Made by a program: the position numbers and the translations under genes. From Axinella damicornis (lineage: Eukaryota > Porifera > Demospongiae > Axinellida > Axinellidae), in assembly GCA_963931865.1 (NCBI GenBank), contig OZ007512.1:6690208-6754207 (forward strand): a stretch of DNA of 64,000 nt, written 5' to 3'. Under the pieces are notes generated by a model. That model saw only the letters and a list, made by a program, of their open reading frames with translations. It was not told the DNA's origin and made no database searches. Within the stretch, counting starts at the first letter, position 1, and each line of letters starts with the position of its first letter. Of this stretch, positions 30,954 to 42,650 are shown piece after piece.

Positions 30954-32005
30954 TAGTCTCGGCCCCAGACCCAAACCAACCCCAGCGCGGATCGCTTCCA
31001 GTATCACGCACGGGGAGGGAGGGTCTGGCCAAGTTGCTACATGAGAACATTATGGGATGCAGCATGCCGCAATCGTTCTGAATAGTAATTGGCCGGTGCA
31101 AGATTACAACTCAAGTAGGTGCGAGAAAACTCAAAAGTGCACAGCGGAGCTACGGGTATACCTGTATTGAACAGTTAGCTGTCCTACCGGAGTATAGCTA
31201 CAGCTTCTAAGCTAGGGCTTTACAACCTATGCCAAGTCTGTTGCAGCAAGATACCATCTACGCTAATGTCAAAGATGAGGGCGGAAGCTTAGGTACAAGG
31301 GTGGAGAACTCGCCATTTCTCAATGCAGTGTGACTCAGACATTCCTGGTGTTGAGATCTCTCTCTCTCCACTTGCTACTGCCTCCGGGCTAAGAATGCCT
31401 CCGTTCTCTACCCTTCTGCCGATGACTCCGCCCCGATTTTCGGCACTAACGCCAACTCCATCCAGGTAGCACAAAGAGTCCACGGTCTACATCATGTCAG
31501 GAGGCCATGAGCGCCGCTCCTGGTTGAACATGAACACCTTCAGAGGGTTCATTACAACGACAATCAGCTCCCACTGACACTACAGGAGGCAGGCATCCAC
31601 TACAGCGGAGCGACATTCCAATTCTGCCTGTCGGAATCGATACAAAATTCAAACCATGCAACAGTTTGTCCTTTCACCAGCTCTCTCGCGACTTCGAGCT
31701 GTTCCGACTTCACCGTAGCTAGTGACCGTCGACCCCAGTTGGCTAAATACAGCTGTAATCGCGATCTCGACCACTTGGTCGACTCGTACATGTACAGTAG
31801 CTAGCTAGAATGAATAATTAGCATACTGCGCACGTGGCGTGAACATTCCAAACGTAATTACTAGCCAATCAACCAATCAGATTCAGCCCTCTGAAATTCC
31901 GCGGACGACTAATTTTTATGTCGCAACTTGGCCAGACCCTCCCTCCCCGCGCGTGATACTAGATGCGATCCGTGCTGGGGTGGTTTGGGTCTGGGACCGA
32001 GACTA
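30954..32005. mobile_element. TAGTCTCGG-ended transposon splitting the satellite, 1052 bp
   Basis: The terminal repeats start TAGTCTCGGCCCCAGACCCA and stay inverted for about 85 bp (CTGGCCAAGTTGC at the inner end). The 9-bp duplication AGTCACGAG lies at 30945-30953 and 32006-32014. The interior has minus-strand frames of 63-64 codons (31289-31483, 31600-31791) without recognisable domains, so it is probably non-autonomous or a deletion derivative. Confidence 0.95.
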
Positions 32006-32650
32006 AGTCACGAGGTGATAGTATGACCTGAGACATCACATTCCAGTACTGCTTGCTCAGTGAGCCCACTCATTAATTCATTATCATAGGCACGAGGTGA
32101 TAGTAAGACCTGAGACACCACATTCCAGTACTGCTTGCTCAGTGAGCTCACTCATTAATTCATTATCATAGGCACGAGGTGATAGCAAGACCTGAGACAT
32201 CACATTCCAGTACTGCTTGCTCAGTGAGCCCACTCATTAATTCATTATCATAGGCACGAGGTGATAGTAAGACCTGAGACACCACATTCCAGTACTGCTT
32301 GCTCAGTGAGCTCACTCATTAATTCATTATCATAGGCACGAGGTGATAGCAAGACCTGAGACATCACATTCCAGTACTGCTTGCTCAGTGAACCCACTCA
32401 TTAATTCATTATCATAGGCACGAGGTGATAGTAAGACCTGAGACATCACATTCCAGTAGTGCTTGCTCAGTGAGCTTACTCATTAATTCATTATCATAGG
32501 CACGAGGTGATAGTAAGACCTGAGACATTACATTCCAGTACTGCTTGCTCAGTGAGCCCACTAATTAATTCATTATCATAGGCACGAGGTGATAGTAAGA
32601 CCTGAGACACCACATTCCAATACTGCTTGCTCAGTGAGCTCACTCATTAA
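32006..32650. repeat. 82-bp satellite, block 1 right part
   Basis: About 7.8 units of the same satellite as 30563-30953, with alternating variants (cccactcatt/ctcactcatt and gtagtgc/gtactgc). Ends inside a unit at the next minisatellite. Confidence 0.95.
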
Positions 32651-32815
32651 GTGAATAACCAGCACTAGCACAGACCCTTGCTAGTGGAGGGGTCTGGTGG
32701 ATAACCAGCACTAGCACAGACCCTTGCTAGTGGAGGGGTCTGGTGAATAACCAGCACTAGCACAGACCCTTGCTAGTGGAGGGATCTGATGGTGAACAAC
32801 CAGCACTATAGCACA
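32650..32815. repeat. 47-bp minisatellite, 3.5 units
   Basis: Unit GTGAATAACCAGCACTAGCA + cagacccttgctagtggaggggtctg. It contains an internal inverted repeat (cagaccc ... gggtctg). Confidence 0.9.
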
Positions 32816-32849
32816 GATCCACGGAATTTTGATCTAACAACAGTAATTT

Positions 32850-33070
32850 AATGCAATTGGTCAGTCACTGTTCAAAATTCAATCTTCTACTAAACCAATC
32901 ACTTTTGAACTGATGGCATCATGCCGAAAGTATTTCCTTCTCGTCAGTAGAATTCAAAATCTGGCTGGTCATTCTTTCCCCATCAATGCTGACAACAGGA
33001 ATGCAGCTGTGGGTTCACGCTAGGGTAGAGTTATTCACCAGACCCTTCGTGCTGTTGTTCTCTTGCTTGC
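32850..33070. repeat. Dispersed repeat, copy B
   Basis: Diverged copy of 2575-2780 in the same orientation. Not coding. Confidence 0.6.
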
Positions 33071-33562
33071 CCCACCCCCTCCACTGGTCAGTGAAGGGTC
33101 TGGAAACCAAACTGGCTGCAATATGCTTGGAATGTACTAAAACACTTCCCTGATAATAACTATCCTACCTTTCATTTCTCAGGACATGAAAGACAAAGAA
33201 GAAGAATCCCTGCAGGGACGGTGGGGGAGGGAAACATGAGCAACCTTCCACATCTTACCCATCTTTGCAACATCAGAGCAAAAACCGAAAAAGTCAAATT
33301 GGAGGCCACTTACAACTCTTTCATCTCAGAGTGTGTCTAGTACAATTAGCACCATGTACCAGGTTTATAAGTGGTGTGGTTGCAGGCTTTTAGCTTCCAG
33401 GTTGCTAGGATACTAAGTGCAACAGAATACAGATAACCTGGTGAATACAGGACATTGTGGGGTGAGCATGAGCAATCTGCATGTATATATTTTAGACAGC
33501 GAGGAGAGATAGAGAAGAGATTGAGTGTCAGTGAGGGTTGCAATAGCTAGAGGAAGTTTGCC
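33071..33562. other. Non-coding stretch
   Basis: Unique sequence with no splice-bounded coding block recognised. Confidence 0.4.
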
Positions 33563-34042
33563 ATGGCTATTGGTGGCACCAGTCTAGCTGGGTTAGGCAC
33601 AGATTGTCATGTCAGTATAACTATTCAGCCCTTCCTTCCTGGTCTCGTTTGGTGCTCTTTGCTGTTTTCTTCTGCACATTCTCAGCCTCGTTCCCCACTA
33701 ATGCATTCCTCCTTGCCATCCAGCATTGATGCACAATGCACCACCGAGTACAAGTCTGAATTATCCTGTTATGTGCTTGCACCAGATGAACGGTATCAAT
33801 ATGAAATCGAGCTACGGAAGTGTAACAATGCTTTAGGGGGCAACTGCACCCCTGGTAGCCGCATTGCAACCGGTTGCAACTCGCTGGTCGCACAAGCTAG
33901 GCGTTGCAGCTCATTCAAATTAACTCACATGTCATGTGAGGACCATGCTCAGTTGATCAAGTCAACAATGGCGTCCAAAGGGAAGACAAGAACTTATCAC
34001 AGCACTCACAACTTCCCCAGCACGGTGACTTTTGGCATGTGA
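33563..34042 (+). CDS. Hypothetical Cys-containing frame, 159 codons
   Basis: The frame opens with a plausible start (gccATGGCT) and contains a hydrophobic stretch LPGLVWCSLLFSSAHSQ, then a Cys-bearing region (CTTEYKSELSCYVLAPDERY, KCNNALGGNCTPGSRIATGC). This could be a secreted or extracellular module, entered after the 'cacattctcag' acceptor at 33685 or translated from the ATG. A possible downstream exon at 34265-34428 reads APGEYLKKLLESTTCQFQYT and CNIAISCYTQSGKG, also Cys-rich, and recurs in diverged form at 36480-36590. I do not recognise the family. The whole may be a chance frame. Confidence 0.3.
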   Translation: MAIGGTSLAGLGTDCHVSITIQPFLPGLVWCSLLFSSAHSQPRSPLMHSSLPSSIDAQCTTEYKSELSCYVLAPDERYQYEIELRKCNNALGGNCTPGSRIATGCNSLVAQARRCSSFKLTHMSCEDHAQLIKSTMASKGKTRTYHSTHNFPSTVTFGM

Positions 34043-34264
34043 GCGTCAGTGAACGATAGTGATCTCAGCTGTGTGGTCAGAATCTTTGTGGGGCCTTAAT
34101 AAGAGCTGTACGGGCAATGAACTTCGAAGAAAGCGATCGAACAATGACGGCCGACAGTACTACAAAAGCACTCCACTATCAGGTGAGTTTCAGCACCAAA
34201 ATTGTATAATGTAATGTTCATAATGTTCACATTATGCTTTTTCCTGCGTGCACCACACCTATAG

Positions 34265-34380
34265 GCACCAGGAGAATACCTGAAAAAGTTACTTGAATCA
34301 ACAACCTGCCAGTTCCAGTACACGTGCAATATAGCAATCTCATGCTACACACAAAGTGGTAAAGGATTTGTTAACTACAA
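34265..34380. repeat. Duplicated block, copy 1 (copy 2 at 36480-36595)
   Basis: The block 'gccagttccagtacacgtgc' + 'aatatagcaatctcatgcta' recurs at 36510. Together with 35375-35650 versus 36597-36900 ('gaacagcctatgtaccccaa'), it shows an old local duplication of about 1.2-2.2 kb offset, with unrelated insertions in copy 1. Confidence 0.8.
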
Positions 34381-34590
34381 CAACAGAATGTCCCTACTAC
34401 ACATCATATGCAGACGTACATTGTGAGAGGACACTCTACCATTACCTGTTGACCGTTTGGTCCAGATATCCCGGAAGATTGCATACCAAAGAGGACGATA
34501 TGATAGAAGGACAGTCTGTGGTGGAATTAGACAATATGAACTCCTTGTTATGACCATGACTAATTGGGGTGAGTCTGAATGAGCCCCATA

Positions 34591-35209
34591 TACCGTATAG
34601 CGGGAAAATTTGGCGGGCGTTAAATTTGGCGATTTCAGCTAAAACGCCGTATTTTTTAATTTGGCGAATTTTAAATTTGCCGATTCGATCCTCGACACAA
34701 ATAACGTAACGGAAATGATGTAAGCCTCAGCGTGAGGCGCTCAGTGTGAACTATTATTTCAACTATGTCATGTATCGACCGAGTGCGACCAGTTAGTTAC
34801 CAGCTAACCATGGAGACCTTCGAAGTAGAGTCTGAGAGATGTGTCAGAGGCCATCATGTTTTCCATACCGTTTGGAGACCCACCGTCCGAGAACGGCGAC
34901 TGGATTGCGCTGTGGCGGTGATGCGCTCGAGCGCAATCATTGGCCACGTCCCTCATACTCTCGTTAACGGCTTGTAGTTCCTTCCCGGAGAGAGAGGAAA
35001 CCCCGATATCGCGTTCTCTACAGCAGCTGAGTCTTTTCTGAAAATACTGGTAACAAGCGCTACCGTACGTATGTATATTACTAGTAATGTGCGCGCACAT
35101 GGCCGGCTGGGGTGGGGTTTAATATTGGCGGAATTTAAAGGCAATTTTTTTTTTTGCACCGCCACATCGCCAAATTAAAACCCCCGCCAAATTTTCTCGC
35201 TATACGGTA
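34591..35209. mobile_element. TACCGTATAGCG-ended MITE, 619 bp, TA target
   Basis: Ends TACCGTATAGCGGGAAAATT and the inverse are flanked by TA on both sides. Subterminal TTTGGCG/AATTTGGCGA repeats follow. A TA duplication suggests a Tc1/mariner-type or similar mobiliser. A solo relative of the left end (TACCGTAAAATGAAGTATTT) lies at about 38263. The 98-codon frame inside has no domain. Confidence 0.8.
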
Positions 35210-35788
35210 TACAAGTTTGCTGAGCTACGTACAATCATATATTTGTACATTTTCGTACATTGTGCCGTAGCTGTAAATCAGTTGCAGCTTAGGGCTAATT
35301 AGCTAACCTTAGAGTTTTACGTGTTCTTGTGTCATCATTAATTCAAACCACAAACGACTTCGCAACTTGGAGATCAATTGAGACACAAACTATGAACAGC
35401 CTATGTACCCCAACAAGGACGGAGACTATAGTGTGCAATGGGGTCTAGCGCATGTACTAAAGAAAGGGGTGTACTTTCACCTGTTCAAACCATCTCCTCA
35501 TGTCCTGCTGAGCACATGGTGTGCATAGCTGTAAGCCATCATGGTATGATGTGCCTGTTACACTTTTTCAGCAATAGCCTGAGTAACAGTTCACATGCGT
35601 GTACTTTTGTGTCGTACTATGTGTCTAAGGCTGTGATATGCTCAGTCACATTCTGACGATGATCATGTTCAACTACAGTAACGCTGCGGTTTCCATCACT
35701 TCGGTGTACACTAACCAATATGGCCATTAGCAGCTTGGGTGCTTATCCAAGTAAACTTTGCCCTTATACGGGAAACTGAGCCTGAACT

Positions 35789-35826
<38 letters not shown>
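35789..35826. repeat. 38-bp poly-G run
   Basis: Uninterrupted G run. Length in the assembly is unreliable. Confidence 0.95.
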
Positions 35827-35829
<3 letters not shown>

Positions 35830-36217
35830 TCTTTTCCAGGAGGGTGCTTGATCTGTCACAAGTCCACAGTATTGGACAAGTCCACAGTATTGGACAAATG
35901 CACAGGGAAAGAGTCACCTTCAGTTGAACACTGCGAAGCAATCAGTGCAACTTGGGGGTGCTATTCATCTCAGAATCTATTTTGACAGGATTGCTATACC
36001 GCTGATCAATGATATAAAAGGGACCTCACCATCCTTCGGGAAGCGGTACGATCCTACCAGTGTGTCCTCCGGCTGAACCCGCTCCACTGTCAACGCTGAA
36101 GAGAATAATATCCAGTCATAGGCTTTCAGACCCATCGGATGTATAGGTAAACATTATTGCTGGACAAAAACTATTCCAACGACCGACCTGCCACAATAGG
36201 AAAATAACAGCGGGAAC

Positions 36218-36221
36218 AAAA
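36218..36221 (-). terminator. Pol III T4 terminator of tRNA-Phe
   Basis: Four T on the minus strand directly after the discriminator base. Confidence 0.8.
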
Positions 36222-36294
36222 TGCCGAAACCCGGGATTGAACCAGGGACCTTTAGATCTTCAGTCTAACGCTCTCCCAACTGAGCTATTTCGGC
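36222..36294 (-). tRNA. tRNA-Phe: tRNA-Phe (GAA)
   Basis: On the minus strand the 73-nt gene folds as a complete cloverleaf. The acceptor GCCGAAA pairs with TTTCGGC and A73 is the discriminator. The D arm is GCTC-AGTTGGGA-GAGC. The anticodon arm TTAGA-CTGAAGA-TCTAA has anticodon GAA. The T arm is CCTGG-TTCAATC-CCGGG with one wobble pair. No intron. TTTT follows the 3' end immediately (36221-36218), which is the expected pol III terminator. The internal A box (TAGCTCAGTTGG) and B box (GGTTCAATCC) are intact, so this looks like a functional gene. Confidence 0.97.
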
Positions 36295-36900
36295 AACTGG
36301 TAACTTCTCCGGTAACTTTATCCTACCACAGAGTGGTGCAGAGGCATGTGGGGTATGCACACACGATATGCAGTCCAAGGTATGCGCTGTGAACTATGAC
36401 CAATGTGTGCTACACTATTTGATACTGTCATCGTCAACATTGATTTCTGGCGTAGACCACACCTATGGGAACTCCTCTAACCAGGTGAATTCCTGAAAAG
36501 GTATTAGAATCAACAGCCTGCCAGTTCCAGTACACGTGCAATATAGCAATCTCATGCTACACACAAAGGGGTAAAGGATTTGCTAACTACAACCATACTT
36601 GGAGATCAATTAATACACGAAATATGAACAGCCTATGTACCCCAACAAGGATGGAGACTATAGTACATGATGGGGCCTAGAGCATGTCATAAAGACAGGG
36701 GAGTACTTTCACCTGTTCAGCCATCTCCACATGTCCTGCTGAGCACATGGTGTGCATAGCTAGAAGCCATCACGGTATGATGTGCCTGTTACACTGTTCC
36801 ACCCATAGCCTGAATCACAGTTCCCATGTTGTTACATGCGTGTACGTTTTGTGTCCTTATCTGTGTCTGAGGCTGTGCAATGCTCGGTCACATTCTGACG

Positions 36901-37747
36901 ACGATCATGTGCATACAACTGCTCCACATTCTGCACATGCACTCACTCACACTCGTCCCACAATGTCGTACATTTCATCCAGTTAAATCATTTAGCCTCT
37001 TTATTAGGCACACATCATTAGTAAGCACGTATGTGCTTTCCGTGGGAGTATTAGTGCATGAACATATGAAGGTGAGACTAGAGAGCTTCACTATTTGTGC
37101 ACATGCATTAACCAGGCATAACTTGGGAGGTATCCCGACTCATGGAGAGCAAGTCGCAGCCTACAAGTGAAGCAGCCACCCTTGCTCCCTAGCATGCAGG
37201 CTCCTCAGTGTCAACTTACAATGCAGGGGAAGCGTATGCAACTAGGCTTTTGAAAGTTCTCACACATACACATATCTACGCTTGCTTGAACTACACAATC
37301 ACTTGATTTGACTATTTCAGGTTCCCCTACCCAATTCTGTCGGTCTGCTCCCACCAGTACGGTCTTCACTCTGGTCACACAGCAGCTGAATAGGTATCTC
37401 CACCATAGTAGAGGTGTTAGCTGGGAATACAGAGAGAAGGTATACAATCAATCGAATATCCCTGGAAGGGAGGCATCAATAATCTTATGAAGACAGCCAT
37501 TAACAATTGTGGAAAGGCCTGTCAGTTTTCACAACCAGACCACAAACTGCCCCTTCTCAGGCTACATGGAAGGAGGCTTAGTATCTGCTGCTGGTGCATA
37601 CATAAACAACCACATGACTTGGGGTATACTGGCAACCCACATTGTGAGCTTACTTAATTGCAAAGTATTAGTCATTATACAAGAAGGTATCAATAGCAGT
37701 GCCCATAGAAATTGTGATGGTCGCAAAGGACCAGTAGGTAGGAAGGG
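36901..37747. other. Non-coding stretch before the RT fragment
   Basis: Unique sequence. The 97-codon frame at 37509-37802 runs into the RT fragment below but has no domain of its own in its first part. Confidence 0.4.
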
Positions 37748-37990
37748 TGCCATCAGTGTGGAAAGATACGAATGTCGTCCCACTGCACAAACGTGGGGAT
37801 AAGTCGGATGCCAAGAACTATCGGCCCATCTCGCTGACATCTGTCAGTGGTGTCTAAAGTCATGGAAAGGATAGTTCGACAGCACGTGTATGATCACCTG
37901 TCCACTAATGGCCTTGTTTCCGATGCCCAGCATGTCCTGACAAAATCACGTGGTTAGTTATCATTCCTAGCATTCTTGAACGCATATAAA
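37748..37990 (+). pseudogene. Non-LTR retrotransposon reverse-transcriptase fragment
   Basis: The frame reads VPSVWKDTNVVPLHKRGDKS and DAKNYRPISLTSV. After one extra base (near 37850) it continues VVSKVMERIVRQHVYDHLST and NGLVSDAQH. The motif VVPLHKRGDKxDxxNYRPISLTSV is the N-terminal part of LINE-type reverse transcriptases. No palm-domain ADD box and no endonuclease are found nearby, so this is a short dead remnant. Confidence 0.85.
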
Positions 37991-38927
37991 ATGTGTACTC
38001 GATCATAGCATTGGACTACACCAGGGCGCTCAATCTGTAAATGCTCTACTGAGTATCAGTGTACTGCGACTGCAAAAATCTTCAAAATTGGCAGAGGGTG
38101 CCCCAACTAAATCAACTTAGCAGTACAAGTGTACAGCCTATACTTACAAGCTCACTGATTCGCAATTAAAAGTGCATCACGTGATCGTGTTCTCCCTCCT
38201 CTGGGCTATACCAATATACCTACGTACGTAAGTGCAAAGGCCCAAGGGATTCTCTATCACATACCGTAAAATGAAGTATTTTGGGGGGCGTGAAATTCGG
38301 GCGAAACAAAAAAAGTTCCATGCGATTTTAAGTCGCCTTACACGTACATGGTTCACCCCGGGACTCAACATGGTTGGAAGATCAAAGCGATTGGGCAATG
38401 GTGGAGGCTGCATCTAGTTATGTAATGCTATATAGGTGGTGAGGGCTACCATCCCTGTAAGTAGATCCATAGTACTCCGCTTCATGCCCAGTAGCTTATG
38501 AAGGTGATCGAAATGCACCTGCACACCTTCACTGCAAACTGGAAAGAGAGTGAGAAGGCTTCTTTAGAGAACCAAAAGTTACCTTTGAAAAGCGTTTTGC
38601 AAAGAATGCAGTATGTTCATACTTTTTTGCTGAAGATTCACTCAGGAAGTCAGTTGTTTAGGTCTTGCAGGTCTTTTTTGTGGCCGAGTTTCGGCAGAGT
38701 AGCAGAATGGTTGTGGTTAGCACCTATGCATCATCAGTTACTGGGATCCACCAGTCTGCTTGTTGCTAGGCAACTTGACAGAGCCATCTCCAAAGCACAC
38801 TAGCTACAAATGGTAAGATATTGGGCAGTACAAAACAGTCCTTAGAGCTTTCAGTAAACCTGGCAATGATGAATGTGCTGGTTTCAACTTGCCCTCAGGA
38901 TGACAAATTTGGTCAATCATAAGTGAA
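37991..38927. other. Non-coding stretch
   Basis: Includes a solo TACCGTAAAATGAAG end near 38263 related to the MITE at 34591, and a 101-codon frame at 38498-38803 without support. Confidence 0.45.
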
Positions 38928-39417
38928 CTCTAACCACTATGAGTGGCAGATGTCATTCAGCACAGACTGGTGGGTACTCTAACCACTATGAGTGGCAGAT
39001 GCCATTCAGCACAGACTGGTGGGTGCTCTAACCACTATGAGTGGCAGATGCCATTCAGCACAGACTGGTGGGTACTCTAACCACTATGAGTGGCAGATGC
39101 CATTCAGCACAGACTGGTGGGTACTCTAACCACTATGAGTGGCAGATGCCATTCAGCACAGACTGGTGGGTGCTCTAACCACTATGAGTGGCAGATGCCA
39201 TTCAGCACAGACTGGTGGGTACTCTAACCACTATGAGTGGCAGATGCCATTCAGCACAGACTGGTGGGTACTCTAACCACTATGAGTGGCAGATGCCATT
39301 CAGCACAGACTGGTGGGTACTCTAACCACTATGAGTGGCAGATGCCATTCAGCACACACTGGTGGGTACTCTAACCACTATGAGTGGCAGATGCCATTCA
39401 GCACAGACTGGTGGGTG
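38928..39417. repeat. 49-bp minisatellite, ten units
   Basis: Unit CTCTAACCACTATGAGTGGC + agatgccattcagcacagactggtgggta. Exactly ten copies, almost identical. Confidence 0.97.
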
Positions 39418-40576
39418 CTAATCCAAGCCTATACAGGCCGCAGACTCATTCCCTTCACTGCGTTCTTCAGTCTACTCAGAGTACTCCAGTAGACTTCGTT
39501 GCCTGTCAGGTTTCATAATGTACTTGTGACAATAAGATATTAACCCATTCCTCATTGTAATATTGCTTGATCATACTGATGCCCGGCCTAGGCCCGGGTG
39601 GATCCGGGTTTGGCTACGCCACTGCCTAGGTGATAGGAAAGTTGTTCCATATGTAGCCAGAATTCTCCAGACTCAAACCTAGAGCTCATAAACTAATTCA
39701 AAGGTTACAATCATGTACACGTTTTTCAAGGAGCTGGCTTGGGGGTTGTGCTTAATTAGGAAAGCACACAAATATCTCCACAATTGCCTCTATGTGTTTA
39801 CAAGGTGGCTACAGTACTCTGACAGCCAAGGAAACAACCACAGGAGACACTATCTGCAGACAGGCAGGAACAGTAGCTGTCAGACCTGCTCTGTCATCAC
39901 CACCAAGTTGTGCACCATGCGTTCGAATCTGTGGTTATTTCCAAACCAACAGGCACCCTTTAAGCAGCAGAATTGCTGACAAAGCTAAATATGAAACTTC
40001 AAATGCTCCCACCACAGACTGAAACAGGCAAGTGAACAGTTGTTACATGGAGAAGCACTGATGCCTGTCCAGTAGTATTTACAGGGACATAGTTTTTCCA
40101 CATCATTTGCTTATGAGCTGTCCATAACTGTGTTAGCAACAATTCCAGGCTTCAGAACCCAGACATTGTCATCCCTGCAGGGACACCAGGTTACCACCCA
40201 ATAAATATCAAAAGAAGCACTTACTCATGTCTCAATGACGTCAGTGCTGGAATTCACACATACTGCAACGATCCAAGTTCCCAGTGTCAACCTCCTCACA
40301 GCCGTTGCCAGGCGACTGTGGGCTAAGATTTGTAGAATCTAGAAGCAGAAATAACAGAGCAGAGCAACACTGTCATTATTGTTAGGCCCACATGACGAAA
40401 TGTCAACTCAGTGGTAAACACTTGCTTTGAAAATAGAACCAAATTTTGCAGGATACAAAATCCACACTCCCCAACCTGATGACTAAACGCTGCTGTTAGA
40501 CACAACATGCACAGCACTTATCAACACCATAAGTAGAATTAACTCATGAATCCAACCAAGCATGTACACCTATCAC
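39418..40576. other. Mostly non-coding, weak Cys-containing frames
   Basis: Frames at about 39792-40022 and 40212-40323 on the plus strand contain scattered Cys (for example CLNDVSAGIHTYCNDPSSQC), which could be extracellular-module remnants. No splice pair convinces. Confidence 0.3.
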
Positions 40577-40995
40577 CTGGATGCCTCCATTGAATATGAA
40601 ACACAGAATAGTCACTAGTGTACGGTGTTGAAGGAGTGAGCATTTCACATTCAGCAGTCAGGTTCGACGTCAGGTTTCTCTCAAACATGATCTGAGCTAG
40701 ACCTTCAGGAACTATGGCTGCATCACCGGGACACCTAAAAAGCGCTGAGTAACCGTCTGCTCCGGTGCCAATATTGCTCACACTCTGGTTGCGAGGCTCT
40801 GCTTCACACAGAATGGCATCACCTGGGCTACCATTCATGGTCTCCTGGCCACAGAAGTAGCTGCTGGCACTCAACAAGACAGCACTGCCGATCACCTCTA
40901 TCTCAATCACATTCACCAGGTAGCGTTAGTTCCCGTGTTATCCACTATGCCAGAGCATTGATCTGGATACTCATGGAATTCCTCAACTACGCAAG
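40577..40995 (-). pseudogene. Candidate extracellular-module exon, one base short
   Basis: On the minus strand, tttctatcctcaaattcag opens a block reading CVVEEFHEYPDQCSGIVDNT-GTNAT. After a 1-nt loss it continues VNVIEIEVIGSAVLLSASSY, FCGQETMNGSPGDAILCEAE and later NLTSNLTAECEMLTPSTPYT, to a GTGATA donor. The observed 419 nt would be 420 with one base restored, giving a symmetric phase 1/1 exon of 140 codons typical of shuffled extracellular domains. Six Cys and several N-glycosylation sequons fit a secreted or membrane protein. I cannot name the domain. Confidence 0.4.
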
Positions 40996-42641
40996 CTGAA
41001 TTTGAGGATAGAAAAAATAACTGAAACCCATTTAAACACACGCTGACTACAGTACAGCACTGCAGAATCCTTGCAACACAGAGTGCAGTAATTTCCTTAT
41101 ATGGAGGGGACTAAGTGGCATACCTTCCATATAAGGTAAGTTACTGAGCTCTGTGGTCTACTAAAGTGTAACAAGGATTTCGCAGAACCCTGTATACAGT
41201 TCTTGCATACCAGGAATACACACCAGATACAGAAATTTGGGTATATTATACAACCATTCCAAATTTGGGTAGATCTAAGAACTAAGTGCAGCTGATTAGG
41301 AAAATGTTGCATGACAAAGGAAGACTTAACTGGTTTGAATTAGTTAGCTAGAATTAGCAACACAACAGGTAAAAGGGGTTCACTCATACAAGAGCCAAAT
41401 AAGATTAACGCCAATTCCATGGGAACAAGCTCCAATCTCGGACATGATTACGCATGAAGTTGAAGTTAATTTGGGCAACTGCAATAGCAGGGAACGAGAA
41501 AGGGGACCAGTGGGAACACAAAAATGTTGCAGTACGTTGCTATCATGTTACGACATGCACGAATGACAGGGTATTCAGGTTGACTCAGGTTCGTGCAGCA
41601 CTGATGAACAACTTGCCATCCTGAAGCAACCACAAGTAGCTCAGATCAGTCAATGACCGCATAGTCATTTGTCTCTGTACTCAACACGGAATTTTTCACT
41701 GCACGCTAAAGTCTAGTAATAGCCAGTGCTGTGCCAACCAGACTGGAACCACACTGGGAGCACAATTGGTTTCAGGCTGCTGCACCCGGGTGATGCTTGC
41801 CTCAATTTGATAACTTCTCAGAAAGATCGAAGATAACAACTGTGTCACAATTAGTTGGCAGCAATGAATCTGATTACTGACCAACCATAGTATAATTTCA
41901 AACAGTTACTATAATTATATGTACATGTAAAACAACAATTTTGTTTCTCCTATATCTACAGATTACACTCCTGGTAGGGGGAAAATTGTGCCGCGTAAAT
42001 AACCTAAATAACCTAATCAAACCTCACAGCACGCAGGAAAGGTCTACAGAGATTCTGACTACACCGTCGTGATCGCTATCATGCAATTAGACATACGCAT
42101 AATAATTGTGCCGAAACTCACTTTGGTGGTGGAGATACGGGCGCTTTTGTCGTGGCGTCAGCCGCCATTGCTCGCCGCTCTCTTCGACTTCCGGTGGCAG
42201 TACCGTTCTTAGGAAGGCACACGAAGATTCTGACCACACGGCCGTGATCACTGTTGTTCACTGACGCTTACATGCCAAAACTCACCGTGCTGGCAAAGTT
42301 CTGTCATAACTTCGTGTCTTCCACCACTGCTAGCGATCGACTGAGAGTGGTTGCCACGTGGCATGTGCATTAATTGGGAATAACTGCGATTACTTAGCTT
42401 GCGCTACGCGAGTCGCAGCCAGCGTTGCAACGGCTACCAGGAGTGCGGTTGCCCGTCGGTAATAATAAAATGTGATTACAAGCGATTACCAAATAACTTT
42501 AGTACAAGTAAGAACAACCACTGTAACTCAAGATTATATATAAGGTATGGGTGAGCATTAATTACATGGCTAATTAATCCTGAACAGCTAAGCACCAAAA
42601 TCAATTTCCTACACTGGTTGTGAATGAAGCCACGACCAGTC
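40996..42641. other. Non-coding stretch
   Basis: Unique sequence without recognised exons. A short duplicated motif (aaataacctaaataacctaa) lies near 41998. Confidence 0.45.
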
Positions 42642-42650
42642 TAGGAAATT

